Shown here piece after piece: positions 34,130-41,672 of a stretch of 64,000 nt of DNA (its first letter is position 1; every line of letters starts with the position of its first letter). Under the pieces are notes generated by a model. The model was not told the DNA's origin. It ran no database searches and saw only the letters and a program-made list of their open reading frames with translations. Where the stretch lies: the NCBI RefSeq assembly GCF_042677945.1, contig NZ_JBHUDN010000019.1; one strand, written 5' to 3'. This DNA comes from Haloplanus litoreus. GTDB taxonomy: Archaea; Halobacteriota; Halobacteria; Halobacteriales; Haloferacaceae. Position numbers and translations under genes: made by a program.

Positions 34130-35272
34130 ATGACACGGTGGAACGATGGCGTCGAGGACGTGAGCGCCGTGAGCCCCGACATCACCGACGAGACGAACGC
34201 CCTGCCGGCGAAGTACTTCACCGATCCCGACGTCTGGGAGATGGAGAAGGAGAAAGTCTTCTCGCGCTACTGGATCTACGCCGGTCACGAGAACTGTATC
34301 CCGGACGCGGGGGATTACTTCACCCGGACCGTCGGGGACAAACAGGTGATCGTCGCACGTGACGAGGACGGCGAGGTGCGCGCGTTCTACAACGTCTGTG
34401 CGCACCGTGGGTCGAAGATGGTCGAGGAGACGCCGATGACCGATCCCGGAACCATGGGGCGGATTCAGTGTCCGTACCACCTCTGGACCTACGATCTCGA
34501 CGGCGAGTTGCGGAGTACCCCCCGGAGCTTCGAGGAGGCGAGTCTCAATCCGGACCTGGACGACGACGACGTGTCGGGACTCGATCCGGACGAGAACGGC
34601 TTGCTCGAAGTCACCACCGACGATATCGGCCCGCTGGTCTTCCTCAACTTCGCCGACGACCCGCCGCTCACCCTCGCCGAACAGGCCGGAAAGCTGAAGA
34701 CGCGACTGGAGTCGCTGCCCCTGGCGGAGTACGAACACGCCCGTCGGTACGTCTCCGAAGTGGAGTGCAACTGGAAGACGTTCGGCGGTAACTACTCCGA
34801 GTGCGACCACTGTCAGGCGAACCACCAGGACTGGATCACGGGCATCCAGCTCGACGAGTCGGAACTGGAGGTCAACGACTACCACTGGGTGCTCCACTAC
34901 ACCCACGAGGAGGACGTGGAGGACGAACTGCGCATCCACGAGGAACACGAAGCGCAGTTCCACTACTTCTGGCCCAACTTCACCGTCAACATGTACGGCA
35001 CCGCGGACGGCTACGGCACGTACATCATCGACCCCATCGACGAAGGGCGGTTCCAGTTGATCGCGGACTACTACTTCGCGGAGTCGGAACTCAGCGAGGC
35101 GGAAGAGGAGTTCGTCCGAACCAGCCGCCAACTCCAAGAGGAGGATTTCGAACTGGTCGAGCGCCAGTACGCGGGCCTCCAGTCCGGGGCACTCGGCCAG
35201 GGCCAACTCGGTCCGAACGAGCATACGCTCCACCGGTTCCACCGGCTCGCACAGGAGGCGTACAACGCGTAA
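34130..35272 (+). CDS. Rieske non-heme iron oxygenase, likely glycine-betaine monooxygenase
   Basis: The alpha subunit of a ring-hydroxylating-type oxygenase, 380 residues. The Rieske [2Fe-2S] site is Cys90/His92 in CAHRG and Cys114/His117 in CPYHLW. The mononuclear iron site has His227 and His232 in CDHCQANH. It resembles GbcA, which removes one methyl of glycine betaine as formaldehyde to give dimethylglycine. The context (BCCT, dimethylglycine- and sarcosine-type enzymes) fits that. No ferredoxin reductase partner is nearby. The ATG at 34130 is chosen; GTG at 34082 is an alternative. Confidence 0.87.
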   Translation: MTRWNDGVEDVSAVSPDITDETNALPAKYFTDPDVWEMEKEKVFSRYWIYAGHENCIPDAGDYFTRTVGDKQVIVARDEDGEVRAFYNVCAHRGSKMVEETPMTDPGTMGRIQCPYHLWTYDLDGELRSTPRSFEEASLNPDLDDDDVSGLDPDENGLLEVTTDDIGPLVFLNFADDPPLTLAEQAGKLKTRLESLPLAEYEHARRYVSEVECNWKTFGGNYSECDHCQANHQDWITGIQLDESELEVNDYHWVLHYTHEEDVEDELRIHEEHEAQFHYFWPNFTVNMYGTADGYGTYIIDPIDEGRFQLIADYYFAESELSEAEEEFVRTSRQLQEEDFELVERQYAGLQSGALGQGQLGPNEHTLHRFHRLAQEAYNA

Positions 35273-35619
35273 TGACTCGCGACACCGACCCCTTCGTCGC
35301 GTGCTGTCCCGACTGCGCGGAGCGGACGGCGACCGACGATCCGAACGACGTGGTGCGCTTTTTCCGCCGGCACCACGCGGTCACCGGCCACGACGTGGAG
35401 TGGGAACGGCCCCCGCCACTTCCGGAGCACCTCCCGGCCGAGGCCGACCTGGACGCCGCCGTCGACGCCGTCGCCGACCCCGACGCACCCCTGGGAACCG
35501 TCACCGCAGCGACGAGTGAGTGGGGCTGGACCGTCGGCGAGACGCTCGAAGCGGTCCACGATCGACGGCTGACCGGCGCGCTCTGGGAACCCCGCGACGA
35601 CCACGTGGCCGTGGTCTGA
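35272..35619 (+). CDS. Small zinc-finger and winged-helix-like protein coupled to the Rieske gene
   Basis: Its ATG overlaps the TAA of the oxygenase gene by one base, so translation is coupled. The 115-residue protein has an N-terminal CCPDCAE with nearby His residues (FFRRHHAVTGH), a possible zinc site. The C-terminal segment (ETLEAVHDRRLTGALWEPRDDHVAVV) reads like a small winged helix. It may be an accessory or regulator of the oxygenase. No family is recognised. Confidence 0.7.
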   Translation: MTRDTDPFVACCPDCAERTATDDPNDVVRFFRRHHAVTGHDVEWERPPPLPEHLPAEADLDAAVDAVADPDAPLGTVTAATSEWGWTVGETLEAVHDRRLTGALWEPRDDHVAVV

Positions 35620-35893
35620 TCCCACCGGTCGCGAAGAAGTACCATATCCCATACTAGTCAATATTTCAGAGAAGTTCTACGAAGAACGGCAAACTGCAGT
35701 ATCGCCACGGAGACACGACTCAAAAACAGCCGGAATTTCGTTTTACAACTGAAATATACTACATATATATTCGAATATAGTACGTATTTGTGTCTCTAGG
35801 CGTCTCCGAGTGGCCGTGTGGCCCGCGAACGCATCCCGAACGATATCGTATCAATAGAAAGAATAATAGGCCATTATATTTGTATGTAGACAC
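35620..35893. other. AT-rich convergent intergenic block
   Basis: Between two converging genes, where no promoter is needed, 274 bp are far richer in A+T than the surroundings. They include the perfect 14-bp palindrome TATATTCGAATATA at 35766-35779, several TATA-like stretches and GATATCGTATC. No protein frame is seen. It could hold an untranslated RNA, terminators or a binding site. Confidence 0.5.
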
Positions 35894-36187
35894 TCACGAG
35901 TCGCCCGTCTCGCGCAGGAAGACGGTGCCGGTGCTGCGGACGACGACGACGTAGCCACCGTAGGAGAAGGTGAGGCAGCCGGCGGACGGTGTCTCGGCGC
36001 CGTCGGTGTCCCAGAGGTCGTCGAGGGCGGCCACGTTGATCCGGGAGTCGAGCGGCGGCAGGTCGGCGGGATCGGTGTCGGCGAGTGCGGCGACGGCGTC
36101 GACGAGGGTGGAACTCAACCGCTCGTCCCCCTCCACGTCGTGGTGGACGTGATGAATCTCGTCGAGGTCCGTGGTAGCAGTGCCCAT
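35894..36187 (-). CDS. Single-domain HalOD1 protein
   Basis: A 97-residue protein that is essentially one HalOD1 domain: LSSTLVDAVAALADTDPADLPPLDSRI, then a hydrophobic strand pair GCLTFSYGGYVVVVRSTGTVFL. Such stand-alone HalOD1 proteins are common in haloarchaea and presumed regulatory. The N-terminus is His/Asp-rich (IHHVHHDVEGD). Its promoter carries a palindrome and the 22-bp element shared with the dimethylglycine-dehydrogenase-like gene, so it is probably co-regulated with betaine catabolism. Confidence 0.8.
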   Translation of the reverse strand: MGTATTDLDEIHHVHHDVEGDERLSSTLVDAVAALADTDPADLPPLDSRINVAALDDLWDTDGAETPSAGCLTFSYGGYVVVVRSTGTVFLRETGDS

Positions 36188-36221
36188 GATCGAGGGTGTG
36201 CGTACAGTCCGTTGGCTCTAC

Positions 36222-36243
36222 GGGTGTCTCACCTGAGACGTTT
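36222..36243 (-). promoter_or_regulatory. HalOD1 promoter: palindrome GTCTCACCTGAGAC and shared 22-bp element
   Basis: GTCTCACCTGAGAC at 36226-36239 is a perfect inverted repeat (arms GTCTCA/TGAGAC). The wider 22 bp match 30311-30332 at 20 positions. TTTATAT at 36241-36247 is the likely TATA box, so the element lies between TATA and start, as for a repressor site. Confidence 0.6.
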
Positions 36244-36334
36244 ATATCCGTAGCCGTGGACCACGTCTCCCGGACGGGCCGTCGGCGACCGGGCAGTGAT
36301 CCGCCGCACCGCCGGACTGCGCTGGCCGCGGCGC

Positions 36335-36982
36335 TCACTCGTCTTCGATCAGCGTCCGTGCGATGAGTCGGGAGGTTCCCCGGCGGATCCGGCCGCCGAC
36401 GGCGGTCGGGGAGATATCCAGATCGTCGGCCAGTTCCTGGAGCGACGTGCCGCGAGGTTCCTCGAAGTAGCCCGCCTCGTAGGCGGTCACCAGCGTCTCA
36501 CGCTGGGCGTCGGTGAGTCCGACGCCGTCGTCGACGGAGAACTCGTCGAGGCTGTAGATGTGATCGATGTCGAACTCGATGCCCTCCTGGTCGCAGTACT
36601 CCCAGAGCGTGCCGAGGGTCCGGCGGTCGGGGAGTTGCATCCGCACCGACCAGCCGGTTGCGGTGCTCTCCGCTTCGAGCATGAGCCCCCCCATCTGGGT
36701 GGTGGTCGGGGAGATGAGTTTCGTGCCCGGCGTGTGGCGGAGTCGGTAGATGCGCGTCGACGACGCCTCGGCGACCAGCATCGACTCCTCGACGGTGTGG
36801 TCGCTGTCGAGGGTCGCCTCGAAGGTGGGAAAGGAGTCGGATTCGACGAGAAAGAAGAACATCCCCGTCTCGGGGTCGGTCGCGGTGTGTGAGACCACCT
36901 GAATCGACGCGTCCACCGAGCGGATGGTCGGCGTGAGCGCCAGATCCGGATGGTCGAGTTCGACGACGGCGATGAGACTCAT
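36335..36982 (-). CDS. Bat-type (HTH_10) transcriptional regulator
   Basis: A 215-residue haloarchaeal regulator of the bacterio-opsin-activator type. The N-terminal about 150 residues form a ligand- or signal-sensing domain (MSLIAVVELDHPDLALTPTIR). The C-terminus is the HTH_10 motif: LTDAQRETLVTAYEAGYFEEPRGTSLQELADDLDISPTAVGGRIRRG. The start at 36982 matches the typical MSLIAVVELDH opening; the longer frame is basic and rejected. It lies beside the HalOD1 gene and the betaine island and could control either. The target is not shown. Confidence 0.85.
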   Translation of the reverse strand: MSLIAVVELDHPDLALTPTIRSVDASIQVVSHTATDPETGMFFFLVESDSFPTFEATLDSDHTVEESMLVAEASSTRIYRLRHTPGTKLISPTTTQMGGLMLEAESTATGWSVRMQLPDRRTLGTLWEYCDQEGIEFDIDHIYSLDEFSVDDGVGLTDAQRETLVTAYEAGYFEEPRGTSLQELADDLDISPTAVGGRIRRGTSRLIARTLIEDE

Positions 36983-37410
36983 CCCACCACCCCGGACCGC
37001 GGAGTCGTGGCCGCGTGGACGGCAATCGACCGCCTCCCGGTGCCGGCGCACCCGTTCATATCCACTCTCGCGAGACGGACCGACTTTACCGTTTGGGAGT
37101 CGTCCACGGCGGGACTTCCGACACCGGTGACGGGGTACGGAGCCGCGCGATCCGTCGCCGCGTGGACCCGGATTCGGCGGGGACGCCGCCCCGATGACTG
37201 CCACTAGTAGCGACGTCGACGAGGCGGCGGCACTCGTCGCGGTCAGCGCGAACGCCGTCCTGCCGGACGTCAACGAGACACCCCGGGTCGCCGTGCTCAA
37301 GTTCGGGAGACACCTCGACGGGGGATGCCATCCCCGTCGACGGCGGGACGGGGCGTCGAACCTGTGGGATGGGATTTATGTAGCGGTGGGCGCATCCCCC
37401 GTCAACCCTC
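36983..37410. other. Intergenic region between the Bat-type regulator and the first antiporter
   Basis: A 428-bp region. It contains a near-perfect inverted repeat at about 37316-37339 (arms CGACGGGG..ATG / CATCCCCGTCG), with a further CATCCCC copy near 37391. TTTATG at about 37375 is the likely TATA for the antiporter, 36 nt before its ATG. A frame from 37194 starts with 45 natural-looking residues and then turns arginine-rich; it may be a gene remnant. Confidence 0.45.
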
Positions 37411-38484
37411 ATGGTACTCGGACTGTCGGGCGAACTGGTGTCGGTCGCGTTGTTCCTGATCGGCGTCGTCGTCGTCATCGTCAGCGTCGAGGCGTTCATC
37501 GAGGCCGTCGCGGAGGGGGCGCTCGCCCTCGGCGTCTCCGGGTTCTTCCTGACCGTCGTCCTCGCGGGGACGGACCTCGAGAACGTGATCCTCGGCATCG
37601 CGGCGGCGTACGACCAGTTACCCGACCTGGCACTCGGCACCGTCTTCGGCGAGGCGCTCTTCATCCTCGGGGCGGCCGTCGGCATCGCCGGCGTGCTGGT
37701 TCCCTTCGAGACGGACGTCCCCCGAAACTACCTCGGCATCACCCTGCTCGCCCCGTTCCTCTTTTTCGGCCTCGCCCTCGACGGTACCCTCTCCCGGTTC
37801 GACGGCGTCGTCCTCACCGCGACGTTCCTCCCCTACCTCGCCATCATCTACACGCTCGAACGCTACACGGACACCCGCTACCTCTCGGCCGAGGAAGTCG
37901 AGATCATGGAGGAGGAACACGAGACCACGGCCGAAAGCGGTGACGAGGGAGGGGAGGAGGGCGGGGAGTGGTTCGACCTAGACGTGGATCTGGACCTCGA
38001 CGTCGACGAACTCGTCGAGGAGCGCGTCCCCGAGAAGTACGAGGGACCGGCGTTTCTCGGTGTCGCCGTCGTCGCCATCGTCGGCATGACCGTCGGCTCC
38101 GAACTCGCCGTCGAGGGGGCGAAGGCGCTCCTGACGCTCCTCGGCGTGACCGGTCTCGCCTTCGGCGCGACGGTGATGAGCTTCATCGCGTCGCTCGAGG
38201 AGCTGTTCCTGACGGTCGAACCCGTCCGGCAGGGGCACCCTCACATCGGCGTCGGCAACGTCGTCGGGAGTATGCTGTTTTTCGTCAGCGCCAACGCCGG
38301 GCTGATCGCGATGGTCCATCCCCTGAACACGTCTGGGACCGTCGTCACCGTCCACTGGCCCTTCTTTTTCGGGACACTCCTCGTCGTCGCCGTTGCCTTC
38401 TACCGCGGGAAAGTGGGCCGGCCGACGGGCGTGATCCTGCTCACCGCGTACGCCGCGTACTGGGTGGCGAACTACGTGGTGTGA
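37411..38484 (+). CDS. Sodium/calcium exchanger-type cation antiporter
   Basis: A 357-residue CaCA-superfamily membrane protein with about ten helices. The two alpha repeats are visible: GTDLENVILGIAAAY in the first half and ASLEELFLTVEPVRQGHPHIGVGNVVGSM in the second, with acidic residues for cation binding. A highly acidic cytosolic loop (ESGDEGGEEGGEWFDLDVDLDLDVDE) separates the halves. Ion specificity is not known. It is tail to tail with a second member of the same family. Confidence 0.85.
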   Translation: MVLGLSGELVSVALFLIGVVVVIVSVEAFIEAVAEGALALGVSGFFLTVVLAGTDLENVILGIAAAYDQLPDLALGTVFGEALFILGAAVGIAGVLVPFETDVPRNYLGITLLAPFLFFGLALDGTLSRFDGVVLTATFLPYLAIIYTLERYTDTRYLSAEEVEIMEEEHETTAESGDEGGEEGGEWFDLDVDLDLDVDELVEERVPEKYEGPAFLGVAVVAIVGMTVGSELAVEGAKALLTLLGVTGLAFGATVMSFIASLEELFLTVEPVRQGHPHIGVGNVVGSMLFFVSANAGLIAMVHPLNTSGTVVTVHWPFFFGTLLVVAVAFYRGKVGRPTGVILLTAYAAYWVANYVV

Positions 38485-38515
38485 CCGAGCGGTCGCTCAC
38501 CGACGGATCGGCGTC

Positions 38516-38521
38516 AAAAAA
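38516..38521 (-). terminator. Poly-T terminator (minus strand) of the second antiporter
   Basis: Six As on the plus strand read as six Us in the minus-strand transcript, 18 nt past the stop of the second antiporter, in the gap between two convergent genes. Confidence 0.4.
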
Positions 38522-38538
38522 GCGTCGACGAACCCGCC

Positions 38539-39792
38539 TTACTCCCCGATCGGCACGCCGCTGAACACGACGAGCGCGATGACCCAGTAGGCGACGTAGA
38601 GGCCGCCGAGCAGGTAGCCGTGCCAGCGCTTCATCTCCCCCTCGTAGAAGAAGTAGGCCGCCAGCGCGGTCACGATGATCATGGCCGGGAGGTGGAACGT
38701 GAGCACGGACGACGAGATGTCCACCTCGCTGAGGAACATGATGACGCCGATGTTGCCGGTCACGGAGAACAGCACGCTTCCGATGACGTTGCCGACGCCG
38801 ATCTCGGGGAAGCCACGGCGGACCGGTTCGATGGTGAGCATGATGTCCTCGAACGTGAGGATCAGTGTGAGGAACGTCGCCCCGAAGACGGTCTCCTCGA
38901 TACCGAACCCTTCGATCACGACTTCGGACCCGCCTTCGAGCAACATTGCAGCGAAGACGATACCCGCGAGCGCGAGGATGGAGAGGCCGATCCAGACGAT
39001 GCCGGAGTTGGCGAGGTCACCGAGGAGACGGTCTTCGGGAATCTCCTCGACCGAGTTGGGGCGTGCCATCCCACCGTCGGTTCGCAGATCCTCGAGTTCC
39101 TGTCCGAGTTCGGTGTTTCGGAAGACCGGGATGTCGCGCTGCCGTTCGCGGACGATGAAGTACGCGAACGCGAACACGAAGAAGGCGGTCAGGACGACGC
39201 CGTGGACGAACGTCAGCGTCCCGAGCAGGACGAACGGGACGAGGATGAGCGGCGCGAGTCCGAAGATGACGATGTAGTCCGTCGGCAAGTCGACCGGGAA
39301 CGGTTTGATGATCGCGGCCACCGCGAGCGTAATACCGATGATCGCCAGGCCGGTGCCGAGTGCCGTCCCGAGTGCGGCCTCTTCCAGCCCGCCGCTGGAG
39401 AGAACCAGCGCGAGGATCGTGTCGTCGAACTCGAAGCCGGTGAAGATGATCGCGAGCGCGAACAGCGACATCTTCATGTTGAGCGACGCACGGGCGAGGT
39501 AGCTGATGAGTTTCTCCGTACACGCCGTCAGGAGGAGGATACCGCCGAGAAGGACGATCACCGCGCCGATGGTTCCCTGCGCCTCGATGAAGCCCTCGAT
39601 GGCACCCTCGATCCCGCCTTCTTCCTCTTCACCCGCTTCGCCTTCCTCGCCCCCTTCGCCCGCGTCCTGTGCGACGACCGTCCCGGCCGGGCCGTCGACC
39701 CCGAGATCCTGAGCGACCGCGGACGCGGCCGGAGAGGCGACGAGCAGCGACAGTAACAACACGATACCGACGACCATCCGCGTTCGTACCAT
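38539..39792 (-). CDS. Sodium/calcium exchanger-type antiporter with signal peptide
   Basis: A 417-residue relative of the preceding antiporter. The repeats read GFEFDDTILALVLSSGGLEE and LILTFEDIMLTIEPVRRGFPEIGVGNVIGSVL. It differs by an N-terminal signal peptide (MVRTRMVVGIVLLLSLLVASPAASAVA) and a very acidic 25-residue linker before the first helix, so the N-terminus is extracellular. The central cytosolic loop contains ELGQELEDLRTDGGMARPNSVEE. Presumed Ca2+ or Na+ export. Upstream, TGTATG and CATACA at about 39818 and 39864 form an inverted pair. Confidence 0.85.
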   Translation of the reverse strand: MVRTRMVVGIVLLLSLLVASPAASAVAQDLGVDGPAGTVVAQDAGEGGEEGEAGEEEEGGIEGAIEGFIEAQGTIGAVIVLLGGILLLTACTEKLISYLARASLNMKMSLFALAIIFTGFEFDDTILALVLSSGGLEEAALGTALGTGLAIIGITLAVAAIIKPFPVDLPTDYIVIFGLAPLILVPFVLLGTLTFVHGVVLTAFFVFAFAYFIVRERQRDIPVFRNTELGQELEDLRTDGGMARPNSVEEIPEDRLLGDLANSGIVWIGLSILALAGIVFAAMLLEGGSEVVIEGFGIEETVFGATFLTLILTFEDIMLTIEPVRRGFPEIGVGNVIGSVLFSVTGNIGVIMFLSEVDISSSVLTFHLPAMIIVTALAAYFFYEGEMKRWHGYLLGGLYVAYWVIALVVFSGVPIGE

Positions 39793-39890
39793 GCCCCGTC
39801 GCTAGCAGTCGACTGTTATGTATGTTAGTACGCGAGTAGTAACGTCCATTGAATTATTATACATACAGCTGGGAGCGTGGCGTCCGGGAG

Positions 39891-40181
39891 CTACCGGGAC
39901 CGCTCGGCCTCGTCGACGTCGTCGGCGTGCAGGAGAAACATGGGGTCCGGTTCGGGTGAGGCGCGGAGTTCGATGCGCTTGGTCAGTCGGTAGTACTTGC
40001 GTCGGCTGGTTCGGTAGCTCTCGACGATGCCCTCGTCCTCGAGCGTCGAGAGGTGGTGGACGGCCGTCTTGCCGTCCATCCCCACGCGGTCGGCGAGTTC
40101 GGAGACGTACCGTGGCTCCGTAGCCAGTTCGCGGATGATCTGCAGTCGCGCCTTGCTCCCGAGAACGTCGAACAGAGACAT
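39891..40181 (-). CDS. ArsR-type winged-helix regulator
   Basis: A 96-residue single-domain DNA-binding protein. MSLFDVLGSKARLQIIRELATEPRYVSELADRVGMDGKTAVHHLSTLEDEGIVES is a winged helix of the ArsR/MarR-like haloarchaeal type, followed by the wing YRTSRRKYYRLTKRIEL. It lacks the metal-binding Cys pair of metalloregulators, so the signal is not a classic metal site. The start at 40181 is chosen within a slightly longer frame. It lies upstream of the antiporter gene on the same strand, 98 bp apart, and could regulate it or itself. Confidence 0.82.
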   Translation of the reverse strand: MSLFDVLGSKARLQIIRELATEPRYVSELADRVGMDGKTAVHHLSTLEDEGIVESYRTSRRKYYRLTKRIELRASPEPDPMFLLHADDVDEAERSR

Positions 40182-40237
40182 CTGTCGTCCGACCTTGGGA
40201 CGCACACTATTTTACCTCTCTCCTCTTACAGCACCCC

Positions 40238-40528
40238 ATGGCCGATTTGCCGGACGCGAACGACGGCCCACGAACCGTCACCGACGGCTACTTCGAACGG
40301 GAGGTTCGACTCTCCCGGGAGTCGACGGCGGCGTTTCTCCGTGACCTCGCCGACCAGATCGAATCGGAACCCCGCCTCACCATCTCGACCGACGAGTGGA
40401 AGATTCCCTTCGAGTTCGACGAACCGATCGAGGTCGAAGTGGAGTTCGTGGGCGAGACCCACCGCCAGCTAGAACTCGAACTGGAGTTCGAGTGGTCGCC
40501 GCCGGAGGACAAGATCGGAGTTAGTTAA
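40238..40528 (+). CDS. Amphi-Trp domain protein
   Basis: A 96-residue protein of the small amphi-Trp family found in haloarchaea and some bacteria, function unknown. The alternating pattern VRLSRESTAAFLRDLADQIESEP, then ISTDEWKIPFEFDEPIEVEVEFVG and LELELEFEWSP is characteristic: a helix followed by strands with regularly placed aromatic and charged residues. It is divergent from the ArsR-type gene. Downstream sequence runs straight into the importer promoter at 40.53 kb. Confidence 0.8.
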   Translation: MADLPDANDGPRTVTDGYFEREVRLSRESTAAFLRDLADQIESEPRLTISTDEWKIPFEFDEPIEVEVEFVGETHRQLELELEFEWSPPEDKIGVS

Positions 40529-40533
40529 TAAAT

Positions 40534-40552
40534 ATTTCACCGGAATTTTTAT
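40534..40552 (+). promoter_or_regulatory. Importer promoter with shared TTTC-N3-GGAA element
   Basis: TTTC-ACC-GGAA followed by TTTTTATC (TATA, about 26 nt before the ATG at 40578). The same order, TTTC/TTCC-N3-GGAA then TTTTAT, occurs at 55.41 kb and on both sides of 57.37 kb. Arms here are imperfect by one base. Confidence 0.5.
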
Positions 40553-40577
40553 CTTGTGCGTGTCCTGATAGCCGCGT

Positions 40578-41672
40578 ATGCAATCCACACCGACGAGACG
40601 GTCGTTTCTCGTCGCGGCGGGTGCGGCGGGTGCGACGGGGCTGTCGGGGTGTCTCGGCGGGACGGACGACGCCGGGGCCGGCGGGGAGGCGACGCCGACG
40701 GGCACCGCCACGGGGACACCGATTCCGGGGGAGTCGTCGCTACTTCTCAACTGGAAGCCGAGCGGTCTCCACGTGCCCTACTTCACCGCGAAGGCCAAGG
40801 GCTTCTACGAGGAGGAGGGATTGACGCTCGACACCATCGAGACGGGCGAGGGGTCGACCTTCTCCGCGAAGCAGACCGGTCTGGGCAACGTCGAGTTCGC
40901 GGTCACCAGCAGCGACCAGGTGCTGAACATCAACAGTCGGGACCTCTCGCCGCAGTCGGTTGGGGTCGTCATGCAGAAGAGTCCGGCCGTGGTGTTCTCG
41001 ACCCGGGAGACGTTCGGCGGAGAGCTGACCGACGTCGAACAGCTCGCGGGCAAGACGGTCGGTACCGGTCCGGGGATGGTCCGGAGGCTCACGGCCCTGC
41101 TCTTGGAGGAGGCGGGCGTCCGCGAGGACGTCGAGATGGTCGATACGGGCTACGACACGGTCCAGCAGCTCCTGTCGGGCAAAATCGACGCCGCTGGCGG
41201 CGTCTTCGGCGACGCCATCAGCGCCGAAGCGCAGGATTACACCGTCGACAGCGTCCCCGTCGCGAACGCGATACCCTCCTACGGGCACGTGATCGCCACG
41301 AACCGGGACTGGGCCGAATCGAACCCCGAGGCGGTCCGGGCCTTCCTCCGGGCGACCGCTCGGGGGGCCGCGTGGGCACACCAGCGCCCGGACGAGGCGA
41401 CGGACCTGCTGATCGAGGCGAACGGCGTCCTCGCCGAATCGCGCGCGCAGCAACGACGGAAGTGGGAGACGATGGCCGCGGAGTTCATGCTGAGCGACGC
41501 CGTCAGGGAACACGGCTGGGGGTGGAGCACGGCCGAACCGTGGAGCGTCGTCCACGACGCCCTCGCGGACGCCGACGCCCTCGGCGACGACGTCGACCCG
41601 AACGCGGTCTGGACGAACGACTACCTCGACACCGACTCGGAGTACGTGGGTTCCTACGCCGACGTGATCTGA
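40578..41672 (+). CDS. Tat-exported lipoprotein substrate-binding protein (SsuA/NMT1/THI5-like)
   Basis: A 364-residue ABC-importer binding protein. Twin-arginine signal TRRSFLVAAGAAGATG, lipobox LSGC, then a Thr/Gly-rich linker and a mature domain that opens LLLNWKPSGLHVPYFTAKAKGFYEEEGL. This opening is characteristic of the nitrate/sulfonate/thiamine-precursor (NMT1/THI5) clan. The ligand is not readable. Its TGA overlaps the permease ATG. It has no ATPase in its own operon; the ATPase is in the convergent operon at 43.2 kb. Confidence 0.9.
   Translation: MQSTPTRRSFLVAAGAAGATGLSGCLGGTDDAGAGGEATPTGTATGTPIPGESSLLLNWKPSGLHVPYFTAKAKGFYEEEGLTLDTIETGEGSTFSAKQTGLGNVEFAVTSSDQVLNINSRDLSPQSVGVVMQKSPAVVFSTRETFGGELTDVEQLAGKTVGTGPGMVRRLTALLLEEAGVREDVEMVDTGYDTVQQLLSGKIDAAGGVFGDAISAEAQDYTVDSVPVANAIPSYGHVIATNRDWAESNPEAVRAFLRATARGAAWAHQRPDEATDLLIEANGVLAESRAQQRRKWETMAAEFMLSDAVREHGWGWSTAEPWSVVHDALADADALGDDVDPNAVWTNDYLDTDSEYVGSYADVI

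Noticed and set aside
37194..37372. Frame starting MTATSSDVDEAAALVAV
   Set aside because: About 45 natural-looking residues are followed by arginine-rich sequence through an inverted repeat. Possibly a decayed gene, but there is not enough to call one.
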